DNA of 61,336 nucleotides from an uncultured Lachnospiraceae bacterium. GTDB lineage: Bacteria; Bacillota; Clostridia; Lachnospirales; Lachnospiraceae. The notes under the pieces were generated by a model, which did no database searches, was not told the DNA's origin, and was given only the letters and a program-made list of their open reading frames with translations. Positions 42,901-53,200 of the stretch are shown piece by piece. The stretch's first letter is position 1. Each line of letters begins with the position of its first letter. The translations under genes were made by a program, and so were the position numbers. Location of the stretch: the NCBI GenBank assembly GCA_910585715.1, contig CAJUEX010000016.1, forward strand, positions 1 to 61,336, in the 5' to 3' direction.

Positions 42901-45079
42901 TAATAACCGGGGGCTTATTTGCCGAGACATTATTCGCTTCAAAGGTCCCCTTTGGCACTGCCACCACTACGGATTTTCCGGGTACTTCCACGCTTGAACC
43001 GGTTTCCTTTATCTTTTCAAGCCCCGCCGTATTGCCGTCCGCTATGATAACCCAGCTATCGGAACCGGTTAAGTTCACTGTCGTATTAGATGTTGCATTG
43101 TTAATCAGCACCGCTATCCGGTCCCATTCTCCGGGCACGTTATTGGTTTCATAAAAGGCAATAAGCCCCAGTGCTTCCTTGCTGATCCATGTCAGGTTAT
43201 TATTATCCGGATTCCAGTTGTCATAGCTTCTTGTGAGAATTGAGCGGAAACCGGAAAATGCCTTCCGAATGCTTATCATTCCCTGATAATATTTCTGGAT
43301 GGCGGAATAGGTATTCACCCTGTTCCAGTCGATTTTATTTGTGGAATCCGGGGAGGCATAGCTGTTGTCATCGCCATATTTCGTCCTTGCAAATTCTTCG
43401 CCTGCCTGCATGAATACTCCGCCCTTGGAAACTAAAACTACGCTTCCCGCCATTTTGTTCATTTTTAACATGCGCTCGTCCATGGAGTTAAAATCCTTGC
43501 CCACTTCACCCGCCAGCTTATCCCACAAGGTCAGATTATCATGAGCCGACGTATAGCTTAACGAGCAATTAGAGGATTTTGACCAGAAAGGCCGCCACTC
43601 GCCCCATTCGCCGCTGGTATACCCTACTGAGCCCATGATTCCGCCAAATATATTGTTGGGCCATTTTGCACCCGGCTCCATAAATGAGCCGGAAAAATAA
43701 TTAGCCTGCACCAGACCGATAGTATGATTATCATCGTACTTATGCTCGCCCTTGATGGCATCCCTGATCTGATCGTTAAAATATCCAATGCCGTAATCCA
43801 GCTTGCTTTCATTGGACTTATAGGCGCTGTCAGTATCATGCTCTGCGGCTGTCCAGCCCTCTCCGTAAAGAACAATGGTATCCTTGCCGAATTTGTCGTC
43901 TAAGGTTTTCCTGATCTGATTCATGGTGGTCAAATCATGAATTCCCATCAAATCAAACCGGAAGCCGTCCAGATTATATTCCTCCGCCCAATAGGAAACA
44001 GAATCTATCATGAATTTCCGGTACATGGCGCTTTTGCTTCTGGTGGCATTGCCGCAGCCCGACTGGTTATTATAAGAAAGGTCATCGTTAATTTTATAAT
44101 AATAGTCCGGCATGATTTTGTTGAAATTAGAATCCGCCGTATCATAGGTATGGTTATATACCACGTCCATAATTACCTTAATCCCCGCATCATGCAATGC
44201 CTGAATCATTTCCTTCATTTCTGTGATACGCACGTTTCCGTCATAAGGATTGCTGGAATAAGAACCCTCCGGCACATTGTAATTTTTCGGATCATAGCCC
44301 CAGTTATAATTGCTGCCGGGAGTGGTGGTAACCGCCGTCTCTTCCACCGATGCATAGTCATACATAGGAAGAATCTGCACATGGGTCACTCCAAGCTCCT
44401 TTAAGTAGTCGACGCAGGAAGCCACCCTGCCTTCTCCGTTTACCGTAGTATGTTCTGTAAACGCCTTATATTTTCCCCGGTTTTCCTGAGACACGCCCGA
44501 GCTGGCATCAATGGAAAAGTCCCTGATGTGAACCTCCCATACAATAATATCGCTTAGAAGTGTTTTTTCCCTTTGATAATTCTTATCCCAGTTAACCGGA
44601 TCCGTACTGTCTAAATCCACTACCATTGCCCGTTCTCCATTGACGCCTGCCGCCTTGGCGTAAATGTCCACCGCCTCTTTGGTACTTCCATTGACAGTTA
44701 CCTTGTAAGTATAGTATGTATTCACGATATCTCCTGAAATCGTAACGCTCCACACGCCCTTGTCGCCTTTTGCCATGGGCACTTCCTCTATGGGGCTGCC
44801 TCCATTGCCCTTTGCATATCTGCACAGCACAACTGAGCTTGCCTCCGGAGTCCATACCTTGAACGTAGTCTTTTGAGGTGTGTAAGTACATCCCAAATCA
44901 TTACCGCTATAGGCATTTTGTGTATCATAGTCGCTATCAAAGGTACGTTTTGCATATACCGTTCCTTCTCCCTTCTCTCCCCGCACCTCCATGGCAGGCC
45001 ACACGGGAAAGGAGACCATTACCAGAACACAAACGAGAAAAATACTCAGCAGTCTGCCTTTTTGCAGAAATTTTTTCAT
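39968..45079 (-). CDS. pulA: Secreted type I pullulanase with CBM26 and LRR C-terminus
   Basis: A 1703-residue secreted debranching enzyme that cleaves alpha-1,6 bonds of pullulan and branched starch. Signal peptide ~1-33; CBM48 ~60-155; GH13_14 catalytic domain ~170-730, with YNWGYDP (258-264), DVVYNH (~305-310), nucleophile Asp376 (GFRFDLMG), acid/base Glu407 (LYGEGW) and Asp514 (SAHDN). An Ig/He_PIG-like domain, a FIVAR-like helical segment, a CBM26-like starch module (NPAVYAWKGSGTNEVKLTGAWPG) and another FIVAR-like segment follow. Two YDG/YTG repeats, several CxxC repeats and BspA-like LRRs with a Lys-rich end complete it. No LPXTG or dockerin is present. ATG 45079 follows AAGGAGGAAGGG. 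It is the last gene of the starch locus and ends at a strong terminator. Confidence 0.93.
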   Translation of the reverse strand: MKKFLQKGRLLSIFLVCVLVMVSFPVWPAMEVRGEKGEGTVYAKRTFDSDYDTQNAYSGNDLGCTYTPQKTTFKVWTPEASSVVLCRYAKGNGGSPIEEVPMAKGDKGVWSVTISGDIVNTYYTYKVTVNGSTKEAVDIYAKAAGVNGERAMVVDLDSTDPVNWDKNYQREKTLLSDIIVWEVHIRDFSIDASSGVSQENRGKYKAFTEHTTVNGEGRVASCVDYLKELGVTHVQILPMYDYASVEETAVTTTPGSNYNWGYDPKNYNVPEGSYSSNPYDGNVRITEMKEMIQALHDAGIKVIMDVVYNHTYDTADSNFNKIMPDYYYKINDDLSYNNQSGCGNATRSKSAMYRKFMIDSVSYWAEEYNLDGFRFDLMGIHDLTTMNQIRKTLDDKFGKDTIVLYGEGWTAAEHDTDSAYKSNESKLDYGIGYFNDQIRDAIKGEHKYDDNHTIGLVQANYFSGSFMEPGAKWPNNIFGGIMGSVGYTSGEWGEWRPFWSKSSNCSLSYTSAHDNLTLWDKLAGEVGKDFNSMDERMLKMNKMAGSVVLVSKGGVFMQAGEEFARTKYGDDNSYASPDSTNKIDWNRVNTYSAIQKYYQGMISIRKAFSGFRSILTRSYDNWNPDNNNLTWISKEALGLIAFYETNNVPGEWDRIAVLINNATSNTTVNLTGSDSWVIIADGNTAGLEKIKETGSSVEVPGKSVVVAVPKGTFEANNVSANKPPVISASNSFEAVAGESLSFSVKVSDPNGDKVTVTAAGVPNGASFDTNSGAFLWEKPVAGSYTLIITASDGKNQTTKNISITVMEKEALAKKKLESTLLKAKERLAAAQGAPSDYETAAVSDLQTVISEAEGLLQSAGTPEVYESAAEDLEAAVRACASLKANPIIRIKADGWQNPAVYAWKGSGTNEVKLTGAWPGTGLTEKDAEGYYVFELPEGTTDYSVIVNDGAAGTATQTTDIAGIAGSVDITVTSFTGKTCTYERQDREVGTGPVEIDKTLLTSQIAKAAQVMRDNPNSPWLSELNSCLTEAKAVNENSQATQVMVNQKVRALKKSIRAVEENSEPPRSDIKISFADESAVYIYDGTPKEPDILVKDGERILTEGKDYKVSYLNNINACSLQTSDVNAPTVIVVGINSYAGKIEKDNRLVFTIEPKTITDSNVSVTGAYIYTGNPVIPDVTVTDGAAGLENEEDYEMTCSNNINAGTAVVIITGIGNYMGTVQKEFTIEKAAIPAGAPEAEMTVAVGPLSNLRLSGGWEWSDADKDIVIENQQTLDVTVVYAGEDRENYQITSIAVRITGIDCQHEEEYIQVKDAKAATCTSDGYSGDKICTKCKTLIEQGEPVIATGHQWETEPRIDKEATCIREGKQSIHCSQCDEIKEEKVIPATGHQRNTPTVGKEPTCIAAGEQLIECIHCGEKLDMEIIPALGHTGGTATCCAQAVCTRCSQPYGSYSDIHNWDAGVVTKAAAATEDGIRTYTCKDCHETRAEVIPKTGSGTGPVHGGDDTQAGGLKEGDSVKDSVSKASYKVTRADADVKTVAYTAPASKSKTVTIPNTINVNGTDYQVTSIASGAFKNNKTITTIKLGSNIKTIGSSAFYGCSRLKKVTLSKNLTQIDSKAFYKCTSLTGITMPSKVSKIGSKAFYGCKKLKKITIKTSKLTSKKVGSKAFKGIASKATIKVPKKKLASYKKLLKAKGVGSKAVIKK

Positions 45080-45113
45080 ATTGCCCTTCCTCCTTTTCGT
45101 TTTCTTCTTATTT

Positions 45114-45320
45114 GGCAATTGTGAAACCCCCTGCCGCCACAATTTTCGCCGACAGGATAGACAATATCGCAAGCAGGGTATTTTGCGGCCGTCGGTACTT
45201 AGGTGCCGTACTCTGGCACCTTACGTACCGCTACGAGCTGCATATAGCGAAAGCGTGCCCTGCGGTGATTTGTCTATTCTGCCGGCGAAAATTGTGGCGG
45301 CAGGGTGTTTCGCAATTGCC
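45114..45320. repeat. Palindromic element E (207 bp)
   Basis: Arms of about 65 bp (45114-45178 against 45258-45320; GGCAATTGTGAAAC and its near complement, CGCCGACAGGATAGAC). Read on the minus strand, the core has GGCACGCTTTCGCT, AGCGGTAC and a GGTGCC/GGCACC stem around loop AGAGTAC (45214-45208), homologous to element C. A 10-bp direct repeat TTCTTCTTAT flanks it at 45102-45111 and 45323-45332. It lies between the MalS-like amylase gene and the pullulanase start, just upstream of the pullulanase ribosome site. Confidence 0.88.
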
Positions 45321-45337
45321 TATTCTTCTTATAACCA

Positions 45338-45369
45338 ATGCTGCCCATCCGTTTCCGGATGGACAGCAT
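45338..45369 (-). terminator. Hairpin downstream of the MalS-like amylase gene
   Basis: A 14-nt stem with one mismatch (45338-45351 with 45356-45369, ATGCTG...CATCCG). There is no strong T-run on the minus strand, so termination may be partial. Confidence 0.5.
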
Positions 45370-45414
45370 TTCAATTCTTCCTGTCTTTTTTCAGTCCTAC
45401 TGTCCAAAACATTG

Positions 45415-48400
45415 TTATTTTTTTATTTTCGCTTTGGAGCTGACCCCTTTTGCTTTTAAGAGCTTCTTGTATGCAGCCAGCTTCTTTTTGGGAACTTTAA
45501 CGGAAACCTTTGCAACAATCCCTTTAAATGCCTGACTGCCAACCTTTTTGCTTGTTAACTTGGTTGTTTTAATTGTTATCTTTTTCAGCTTTTTGCAACC
45601 ATAAAATGCCTTGCTTCCAATCTTGCTTACCTTGGAAGGAATAGTTATCTCTGTGAGTTTTGTACATTTATAAAATGCCTTGCTTCCAATTGTTGCACAG
45701 TTTTTGGAAAGGGTTACCTTCTTTAACCTGCTACAGCCGGAAAATGCACTTTCCCCGATTGTTTTTACATTGCTTCCCATTTTCACGGTTTGAATGGTCT
45801 TATTATTTTTAAAGGCGCTGTCCGCAACCGAAGTCACCTGATAAGTAGTGCCTTTAATAATTACATTGTCCGGTATTTCCACCGTCTTGCCGGAACCGGA
45901 AGATAACACGAACTCTACCTGCTTCACTGTGGGGCTTGACTTGGTAACCTTATATACCGCCTTTGAAGAGGCATCAATTACAGAATCCCCTGTATTTAAT
46001 CCGTTTCCTGCTATCTTTGGAATTGATTCTGTTCTGGTTGCCGTCTTACATACCGTACAGGTATATGTTCTGACTCCATTTGCTGTTTCCGTAGGAGCCT
46101 TCGTCACCTTTCCGGCATCCCATGTATGTCCGGTTTTTGCAACAGGCTTTCCGGAAGAAATCATGGAGCCGCAATCCTGACATACAGCATCTCCCGTATA
46201 TCCTGCCTGCTGGCAATTTGCCGCTTTTTTATTCTGAAGAACTATATTTGCATGCTTCGTATTGTCAAAAGGCCCGTACTTTCCGCCGCACCTTCCGCAA
46301 ATTGCCTGTGAGGAACAGGTTGCTGTTCCGCCTGTATGGCCTAACGCCCGTATCACTTCACCTTCATCCATGGTTGTATGGCATCTTTTACAAACAACAT
46401 CCTTACGGCCCGGCTGGGTACAGGTTGGAGCTATTGCCACTATGGTCTCCCGCTCTGAAACCGGATGGTCGCAGGAAATGCCTGTAAGGCTTACTGTCAT
46501 GCTCGTAGTCTTATAATTTGCCTTATCTGTTCCGTTATAAACAGCACTTACAGAAATGGTCTCGCCGACCTGAATGGTAACATTTTTATCAGAATCCGAC
46601 CACTCCCATCCCGCATTCAATGCTAAATTTGAAACCGGACCGGCTGCTACAGTCATTGCGCTCTCCGGAGCTCCTTTTGGTATATTCGCCTTCTCTATCG
46701 TAAAGGTCAGTTTCACATTTATAATTTTTGCTGTATAATCGCCTTTACCTGAAACGATAATCGTTGGCGCATTTTGTGAATCCTTGTCACCAGCATTGAT
46801 ACAGTTATAATAGGACAGACTGTAATCCGTTCCTTCCGTTAAGGTCTTTGTCCCTTCCCTTACGACCACGCCCGGCCTCTGCTGGCTGCCATTATAAACA
46901 TATCTTAAAGCCTCATTGGCAAAGGCAACCTGGATATCCGAGGGATTTGGCGTGGAATTTTCTTTTACCTCATAATTTGCTATTGTCTTTTCTGCAATCT
47001 TATTGGCAGAGTCCTTCACATATACCTTCAGGGTATATCGGCCGGCTGCCTGAGGAGTCCATGAAACGTTATTGATTGTCCTGTAATCCTGTATGGTGCT
47101 CTCACTGCCATTTTCCAGCCGTGCCGTAAACTTATACTGCAAAGTGCCCGTTCCGCCTGTTGCAACCGCTTCCAGATTCACAAGACTTCCTTTATATGCG
47201 CTGCCGCTAAGAGGACTTGCAGTAAATGCTGCAATGCTTATACCGCCTCCTATAGGAGTATCCCCTGTGCTGTAAATATAATCTACGGTTACATTCTCTG
47301 CAAACGTACCTGTTGCATTGGAAGGCGTCGTCTTTAAAGTATATCCGCTGACTACAGCCGGATATGTTTTATAGGGCTTTCCTACTACTCCTACTCTATA
47401 GATTGACTTTATGATTTCTCCATTTTCTTTCTTATAATTGATTGTTACCTTTCCAGGCACACCGGAAGGCAGCTCTGACAATGTATTGCTGCTCTTGTCA
47501 TAAAGCATACAGCCCTGTGCTGCCAGTCCGTCTGCTCCCTCTGGAGTGCTTCTCCAGGAACCCTGTATAAAAATAACCCGCATACTTGAAGTAATATTTT
47601 CATTTTTATAAGAATAGTAATCAGAATCCTCATCCTCTGTCAGCGTTGCTCCCGGCCATTTCCCGGCAGGCTCCTGTGCAGGAGTAGTTTCAGAATACAC
47701 ATAAATACTTGGCGGACTTGAAAAATCACTTTTCTTCACCTTGATATAAAAGATTCCATCACTGATAAGAGGTTCGGGACCTCTTTTATACTTAATGGTC
47801 TTCGTCAGGGAAGAACCGTCGTCCATGGAAGTACCTGTCAATGTAAGAGTAGTTTCCTCATCATATGCCGTATCGCCTCCAATAGTAATCACCTGATCGT
47901 TTTCATAAGGTTGCTTTGTTCCTCCATTTATGGAATAATATGTATCGGCTGCCTTATTTGCCCTTAATGTAATATCAAAAGTATCGCTTGAATAAGTAGT
48001 CTGATTATTTTTTGTCTTTGCATTAACGCTTGCTTTCACAATGCCGGAGCCCTGCAGCAAAATAACTCCATTGCTGTCGCAGGTAACGGATACGCTGCCA
48101 TTCTTCACCTCATATTTATTTCCTGAATAAGCATCTGTAAGGGTTTCTCCCTCTTCAAAGACAGAGCCTACCGGGACGCTATAGGTTCCTGCTGCATTAG
48201 GCAGTGAAACTACTACCTTGTCCTCATCATCCTCTTCTAAATGATAGGTCCTGCTGAAAGTATATGGGGATGCAGACAATTTTTCATGCTGTCCTGCCCC
48301 TACAGACAGATGATTGCTGCGGAACTGTCCTACTTTCTGCCAGTGCGCCAACACGGAAGCCTTTGCACCGGTAACGCTGTTCCAGTCCATATCGGTACGG

Positions 48401-50238
48401 AATCTCTGGTCAAGATAATCATTTCCGGTAAAGAAGTCTACCCATCCAAGTCCCCTGTTTATTTCATTTCCATAATAAATCTGCACACCGCCCGGCGATA
48501 ACAGCAGACAAGTTCCAAGGTCCATATTTTTATCATCTGTAGCCCTCCACACGCCCATTGTGCTGTCGCTGTCATCATGGGAAGAAATATAACTTAACAC
48601 ATTAAACTCTGGATCACTATTGATATCTGCCGCATAACCACTGTATGTTCCTTCCATTCCTGCCGGGTCTCCGGACTTATTGAACTGGAAATTAATCATG
48701 GAATCAAAGCCGCCTTCTGTAAAATACTCACTTTTTCCCGGTCCATGTCCCCAAGCTTCTCCCGTCATCCAGAAATCATCCGTCCACTGGCTGCCTGCCG
48801 CATTAGGATTATTGCTCCGCCATTCCTTCAATGCTTTATTTGCTTCCGTCTTTAAATCCTTCCATGCATCTTTATCCACGTGCTTTGCGGTATCACAGCG
48901 GAAGCCATCCACTCCGTATTCCCGAACCCAGTCCGTAAGCCATTTAATAATATAATAACGGGGCTGTTTACTATATCCAGTTCTTTGGAAAAATGCATCC
49001 AGTTCTCCCTGTTCCTTAGCCAATATTCCTTCCTGCGTCCACTTATTTACAAGAAGCGGAGGCGTTGGCACAGCTGAAGCCGAAGATTCCGTAACCACGT
49101 CCGGAAGCCCGCTTAAGCTCATATGGTAGTCGTCGCCGCCTGCTGCCGTATAGCCCGGATAAGATGCCCGCACAAAACCGGGTCCCCACCATTTCGTCCT
49201 CCAAAGCTCTGACTGCTGCTCCCAGAAATTCGAGGATTCCGGGTCTCCACCCATTAGATAGGTAGAATTTCCGTAGTAATATTCTCTCCAATTTCCTTTT
49301 AACGTACCGTCAAATCCATAATCGACGGCATCCTGCATGGTAGTATAGCCCACATGGTTCATTACCACATCCATAACTACTCTTATGCCATGCTCATGAC
49401 AGCTGTCCACAAAATTTTTAAAATCTGCCTCTGAACCCATATTGGCATCTATCTGGCTAAAATCAAGAGCCCAGTATCCATGATAAGAGTAATAAGGAAA
49501 TCCTCCTCTGGCCGGATCCGGATACTGATTTGCATTATTGCTTTGTATATTTGCCGATGTATAGCCATGTACCTGCTCATAAGGCGCTGTAATCCAGATG
49601 GCATTTACGCCAAGGTTATCAAAATATCCTTCTTCCACCTTCTTGGTCAGACCTTTTAAATCCCCGCCATGCCAGGTGCCAGGATTTGTATAGGTATCAA
49701 GCCCGTCCACCATGGAACTGCTGTTTTCTTTTAATCCCCTGCCATAGGAATGGTCGTTTGATTTATCTCCATTCAGGAAACGGTCTGTCAGCACAAAATA
49801 CACAGTTGCATTGTCCCAGGAAAATTTCTTGTCCCTAAGCTCCGGGGAGCCTGTTTTTACAATTGTGGTCTCCCATGACATATCCGCCTCGTCAATGGTA
49901 TCCTCTTTTGGCAAATCCTCCGGATTTTCTGCCTCGTCCTCCTCTTCCTCCGCCGGCTCTTCTTCCATTTCTTCCGATTCCTCCGGCTCTGTCTGCTCTT
50001 TAGAAGCTTCCTGTTCATCTGCTGTTTCCGCCTCCGGACCTTCCCCGGATTCTTCCACAGCTTCTGTTTCTGCTTCTGCCCCGGATTGCTCCGGGGCTTC
50101 TTCCATATTATCTGTCAAAGCATCCTGCTCTGCAAAAACCGCCTCTGCTTCCAAAGCCTGAGACCATGCACTGGTAGTAAATACCAGAATAAACGCCATA
50201 AACAGGGATGCTGCCTTCATTGCTTTTTTTTGTTTCAT
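45415..50238 (-). CDS. Secreted MalS-like (GH13_19) alpha-amylase with CBM26
   Basis: A 1607-residue secreted alpha-amylase. Signal peptide ~1-35; very acidic Glu-rich linker ~40-118. The catalytic domain (~135-680) has DVVMNH (290-295), nucleophile Asp449 (GFRCDTAKH), acid/base Glu494 (MTGEAW) and Asp555 (SSHDD), and its loops look like the MalS subfamily. Then a chitobiase-C-like domain (~735-820), CBM26 (~825-925; SIYVYSETTPAQEPAGKWPG), MucBP (~929-990), an Ig-like domain (~1000-1090), one YDG-type repeat with a WEWSDSD segment, CxxC repeats and the BspA-like LRR/Lys-rich end. ATG 50238 follows GGAAGGAG. It starts 46 bp after the upstream amylase stop with no terminator between, so the two are probably co-transcribed. 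Confidence 0.92.
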   Translation of the reverse strand: MKQKKAMKAASLFMAFILVFTTSAWSQALEAEAVFAEQDALTDNMEEAPEQSGAEAETEAVEESGEGPEAETADEQEASKEQTEPEESEEMEEEPAEEEEDEAENPEDLPKEDTIDEADMSWETTIVKTGSPELRDKKFSWDNATVYFVLTDRFLNGDKSNDHSYGRGLKENSSSMVDGLDTYTNPGTWHGGDLKGLTKKVEEGYFDNLGVNAIWITAPYEQVHGYTSANIQSNNANQYPDPARGGFPYYSYHGYWALDFSQIDANMGSEADFKNFVDSCHEHGIRVVMDVVMNHVGYTTMQDAVDYGFDGTLKGNWREYYYGNSTYLMGGDPESSNFWEQQSELWRTKWWGPGFVRASYPGYTAAGGDDYHMSLSGLPDVVTESSASAVPTPPLLVNKWTQEGILAKEQGELDAFFQRTGYSKQPRYYIIKWLTDWVREYGVDGFRCDTAKHVDKDAWKDLKTEANKALKEWRSNNPNAAGSQWTDDFWMTGEAWGHGPGKSEYFTEGGFDSMINFQFNKSGDPAGMEGTYSGYAADINSDPEFNVLSYISSHDDSDSTMGVWRATDDKNMDLGTCLLLSPGGVQIYYGNEINRGLGWVDFFTGNDYLDQRFRTDMDWNSVTGAKASVLAHWQKVGQFRSNHLSVGAGQHEKLSASPYTFSRTYHLEEDDEDKVVVSLPNAAGTYSVPVGSVFEEGETLTDAYSGNKYEVKNGSVSVTCDSNGVILLQGSGIVKASVNAKTKNNQTTYSSDTFDITLRANKAADTYYSINGGTKQPYENDQVITIGGDTAYDEETTLTLTGTSMDDGSSLTKTIKYKRGPEPLISDGIFYIKVKKSDFSSPPSIYVYSETTPAQEPAGKWPGATLTEDEDSDYYSYKNENITSSMRVIFIQGSWRSTPEGADGLAAQGCMLYDKSSNTLSELPSGVPGKVTINYKKENGEIIKSIYRVGVVGKPYKTYPAVVSGYTLKTTPSNATGTFAENVTVDYIYSTGDTPIGGGISIAAFTASPLSGSAYKGSLVNLEAVATGGTGTLQYKFTARLENGSESTIQDYRTINNVSWTPQAAGRYTLKVYVKDSANKIAEKTIANYEVKENSTPNPSDIQVAFANEALRYVYNGSQQRPGVVVREGTKTLTEGTDYSLSYYNCINAGDKDSQNAPTIIVSGKGDYTAKIINVKLTFTIEKANIPKGAPESAMTVAAGPVSNLALNAGWEWSDSDKNVTIQVGETISVSAVYNGTDKANYKTTSMTVSLTGISCDHPVSERETIVAIAPTCTQPGRKDVVCKRCHTTMDEGEVIRALGHTGGTATCSSQAICGRCGGKYGPFDNTKHANIVLQNKKAANCQQAGYTGDAVCQDCGSMISSGKPVAKTGHTWDAGKVTKAPTETANGVRTYTCTVCKTATRTESIPKIAGNGLNTGDSVIDASSKAVYKVTKSSPTVKQVEFVLSSGSGKTVEIPDNVIIKGTTYQVTSVADSAFKNNKTIQTVKMGSNVKTIGESAFSGCSRLKKVTLSKNCATIGSKAFYKCTKLTEITIPSKVSKIGSKAFYGCKKLKKITIKTTKLTSKKVGSQAFKGIVAKVSVKVPKKKLAAYKKLLKAKGVSSKAKIKK

Positions 50239-50284
50239 TCTTTCTCCTTCCACTCCATAATCGCTTTTACGCGATTCAACCCTT

Positions 50285-53200
50285 TTACTTTTTAATCTTT
50301 GCTTTAGTTCCGACTCCTTTTGACTTTAAAAGCTTTTTGTAAGCTGTCAGCTTCTTTTTGGGAACCTTAATGGTTGCTTTTTCTGCAATGCCCTTAAATG
50401 CCTTGCTTCCAACCTTTTTACTTGTAAGCTTCGTAGTCTTTATCGTTATTTTCTTTAGTTTCTTACAGCCGTAAAATGCTTTGCTTCCTATCCTGCCCAC
50501 TTTGGAAGGAATGGTAATGCTTGTAAGCTTGGTGCATTTATAGAATGCGTTATTTCCAATGGTTGCAATACCTGAAGAAAGCGTTACCTTCTTTAGCCTG
50601 CTACAGCCGGAAAATGCACTTTTGCCAATGGTTTTTACGCTGCTGCCTATTTTTACAGTCTGAATCGTCTTGTTATTTTTAAACGCATTGCCTGCAATGG
50701 ATGTAACCTGATATGCAGTTCCCTTTATAACAATTTCTTTTGGAATTTTCACAGTCTTTGAAGCCTTTACCGGCGCTGTATATTCCACTGTTTTTCCGGA
50801 AGCATCCGCCCTTGTAACCTTATATGCTGCATTTGAAGCGGTGTCCGTTACAGTATCTCCTGCCTTCAGGCTACTGCCTGTTCCGCTGCCTCCGCCTGTT
50901 CCGCTGCCTCCGCCAAGCTTTGGAATCACTTCCGTCTTTGTTTCTATTTTACATTCCGTGCAGGTATAGGTCTTTACACCATCCTCTGTTGCTGTGGGAG
51001 CCTTTGTGACTTTTCCCGCATCCCAGATATGAATATTGCCAAATGTTCCATAAGGTTCTTTACATCTGTCGCATTTTGCCTGTGAACTGCAGGTAGCCCT
51101 TCCGCCTGTATGCCCCAGTGCCGGAACGATGCCCTTATCCTTTGTTTCATCACATTTGCTGCAATGAACGGATTTGCTTCCAGCCATAGTACAGGTAGCC
51201 GCTTTATCGATGCGGGGCGTATTCTCCCACATATGTCCTGTTGCCGGTATGACTCTTCCGGCTTCAATCTTTGTCTGACAGTTGGTACAAATCTTATCCC
51301 CGCTGTAGCCGTCAGCGGTACAGGTTGCCTCTACAGCTCCCTCTATCCGATGCTTGGAAGAATCTTCATGGGTACAGTTAATGCCCCTGAGCTGAACCTG
51401 TACGGTAAGAGTACGATAATTATCCCTGTCAGCACCGGTGTACTCGGCAGTTGCAGAAACTGTTTTCCCCTCTTCAATCAAAGTATCTCTGTCAGAAGCA
51501 GACCATTCCCAGCCATTTCCCAGATATACGTCCGACACCTTCAGTCCGGCGGCTGCCGTCATTTCACTTTGAGGAGCGCCCTGGGGTATTTCTGCTTTCC
51601 CTATTGTAAATTCCTTTTGTACTGTTCCTTCATAATTGGATATTCCCTTTACAACTACTTCTGCATTTCCTGCGTTTATGTTATTGCTATAAGTAATTTC
51701 ATAATCCACATCTTTTGCCAGAACAGTTCCTCCGACCGTAACCGATACATTCGGAGTAATGGGTCTTCCGGTGTAAGTATAGGCTCCGGCGGCTATGGAC
51801 ACATTGCTTTCCGCAATCGTCCCAGGCTCTATGGTAAATGTCAGGTTTTTATTTATTTTCCCGGTATAGCTGCCAATTCCTGTAACAATTACCGTCGGAG
51901 CCGATGCCTGTGAGCTTTCGCTGCCTGCGCTTACATTATTCATATAGCGCACAATATAATCCGTTCCCTTTGTTAAAACCTTTGAATCTGCTTTTACCAG
52001 AACGTCCGGCTTCTTTTCTGTTCCGTCATAAACATAAGTTTCTCCCGGATTTGCAAAGGAAACGCTGATATTTTTCGGAACATCCGGTATATCTCCCTTT
52101 TCATTTGGATCCAGAGTCCTTATATATCCTGTACCATCATAATAGCCATTTACAACTGTCTTTAAATCTTCTGTCTGGCTTCCGCCGTCAGTAAAGATAA
52201 CCTTTAAGTCCTCTGCAGATTTTCCTGCAGGAAGCTTAATGCCGTATATTCCTGCACTTTCATTTACAACCTGCATTTCCTCACCCGGCCATCCGTTATC
52301 CCATTTAGGTGAATCTGTCCAGAAATATGCCTTAACTGTGCCCCAGCCGGAAGGCTTCTCAAAATAAACTGCATCTCCGTCCAAAAAGTTAATTTTAGGT
52401 CCTTCCACATTGATTACTGCCTCTGCGGACTTTCCAAAATATGCAGTCTGCACTGTTATAATGGCAGTTCCCTGCTTATTTGCCGTTACCAGCCCCTTCT
52501 GGTCAACCGTTGCAACTTTCGTATTGCTTGACTGCCATGTAAGGGCGGCATATTGGGGATCTGCATTAGATGGAGTCACAGACGCACTCAATTGCAGTGT
52601 TTCCCCTTCACTTATGCTGGCGGACTGAGGATTTACCGTCACTCCCGTCACCTTGATTCCGGATGCCGTTACTGTTACCGTTGCAGTTGCAGAATGTCCG
52701 TTTGAAGTTTTTGCCGTAATACTTGCAGTTCCTTCACCTACAGCCGTAACTGTTCCTTTGCTGTTTACTTTTGCCACTGTTTCCTTGTCTGAAGTCCAGA
52801 TAACTCTTTTATTTGTAGCATTGGATGGTGAAATAGTTGCAGTAAATACTGCCGTTCCTCCAATATCAAGGCTTGCAGAGCTTCTATCAAGGGTAATGCC
52901 TGTTGCCGGTACGGACTCACTTCCGCCTTCATCCGGTATCAGTTCCACATTATCTGTACCGCCTGACATAAATGCGCTCCTTCCGTCAATCATGCCGGGA
53001 GCCTTTGTTTTGTCCGTATTCAATACATAAACCCGCAAATCGCCTTGTCCCTTAATACCGGACGTGCTGAGGGTTCCCCCCGTAACATTCTTTGTATCGC
53101 CGGTAATGGCATCCACATAGGTGCCGTTAGGAATTCCGCTGAAGGTAGCGTCACTGGTTAAGGCAATCAGTGCAAAGCTGTCGGTATTGTCATCTGTATA

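Noticed and set aside
52653..53030. Plus-strand open frame antisense to the second amylase
   Set aside because: It mirrors the Big_2-coding DNA; composition and lack of a ribosome site mark it as a shadow. The same applies to the other long antisense frames over 40-61 kb.
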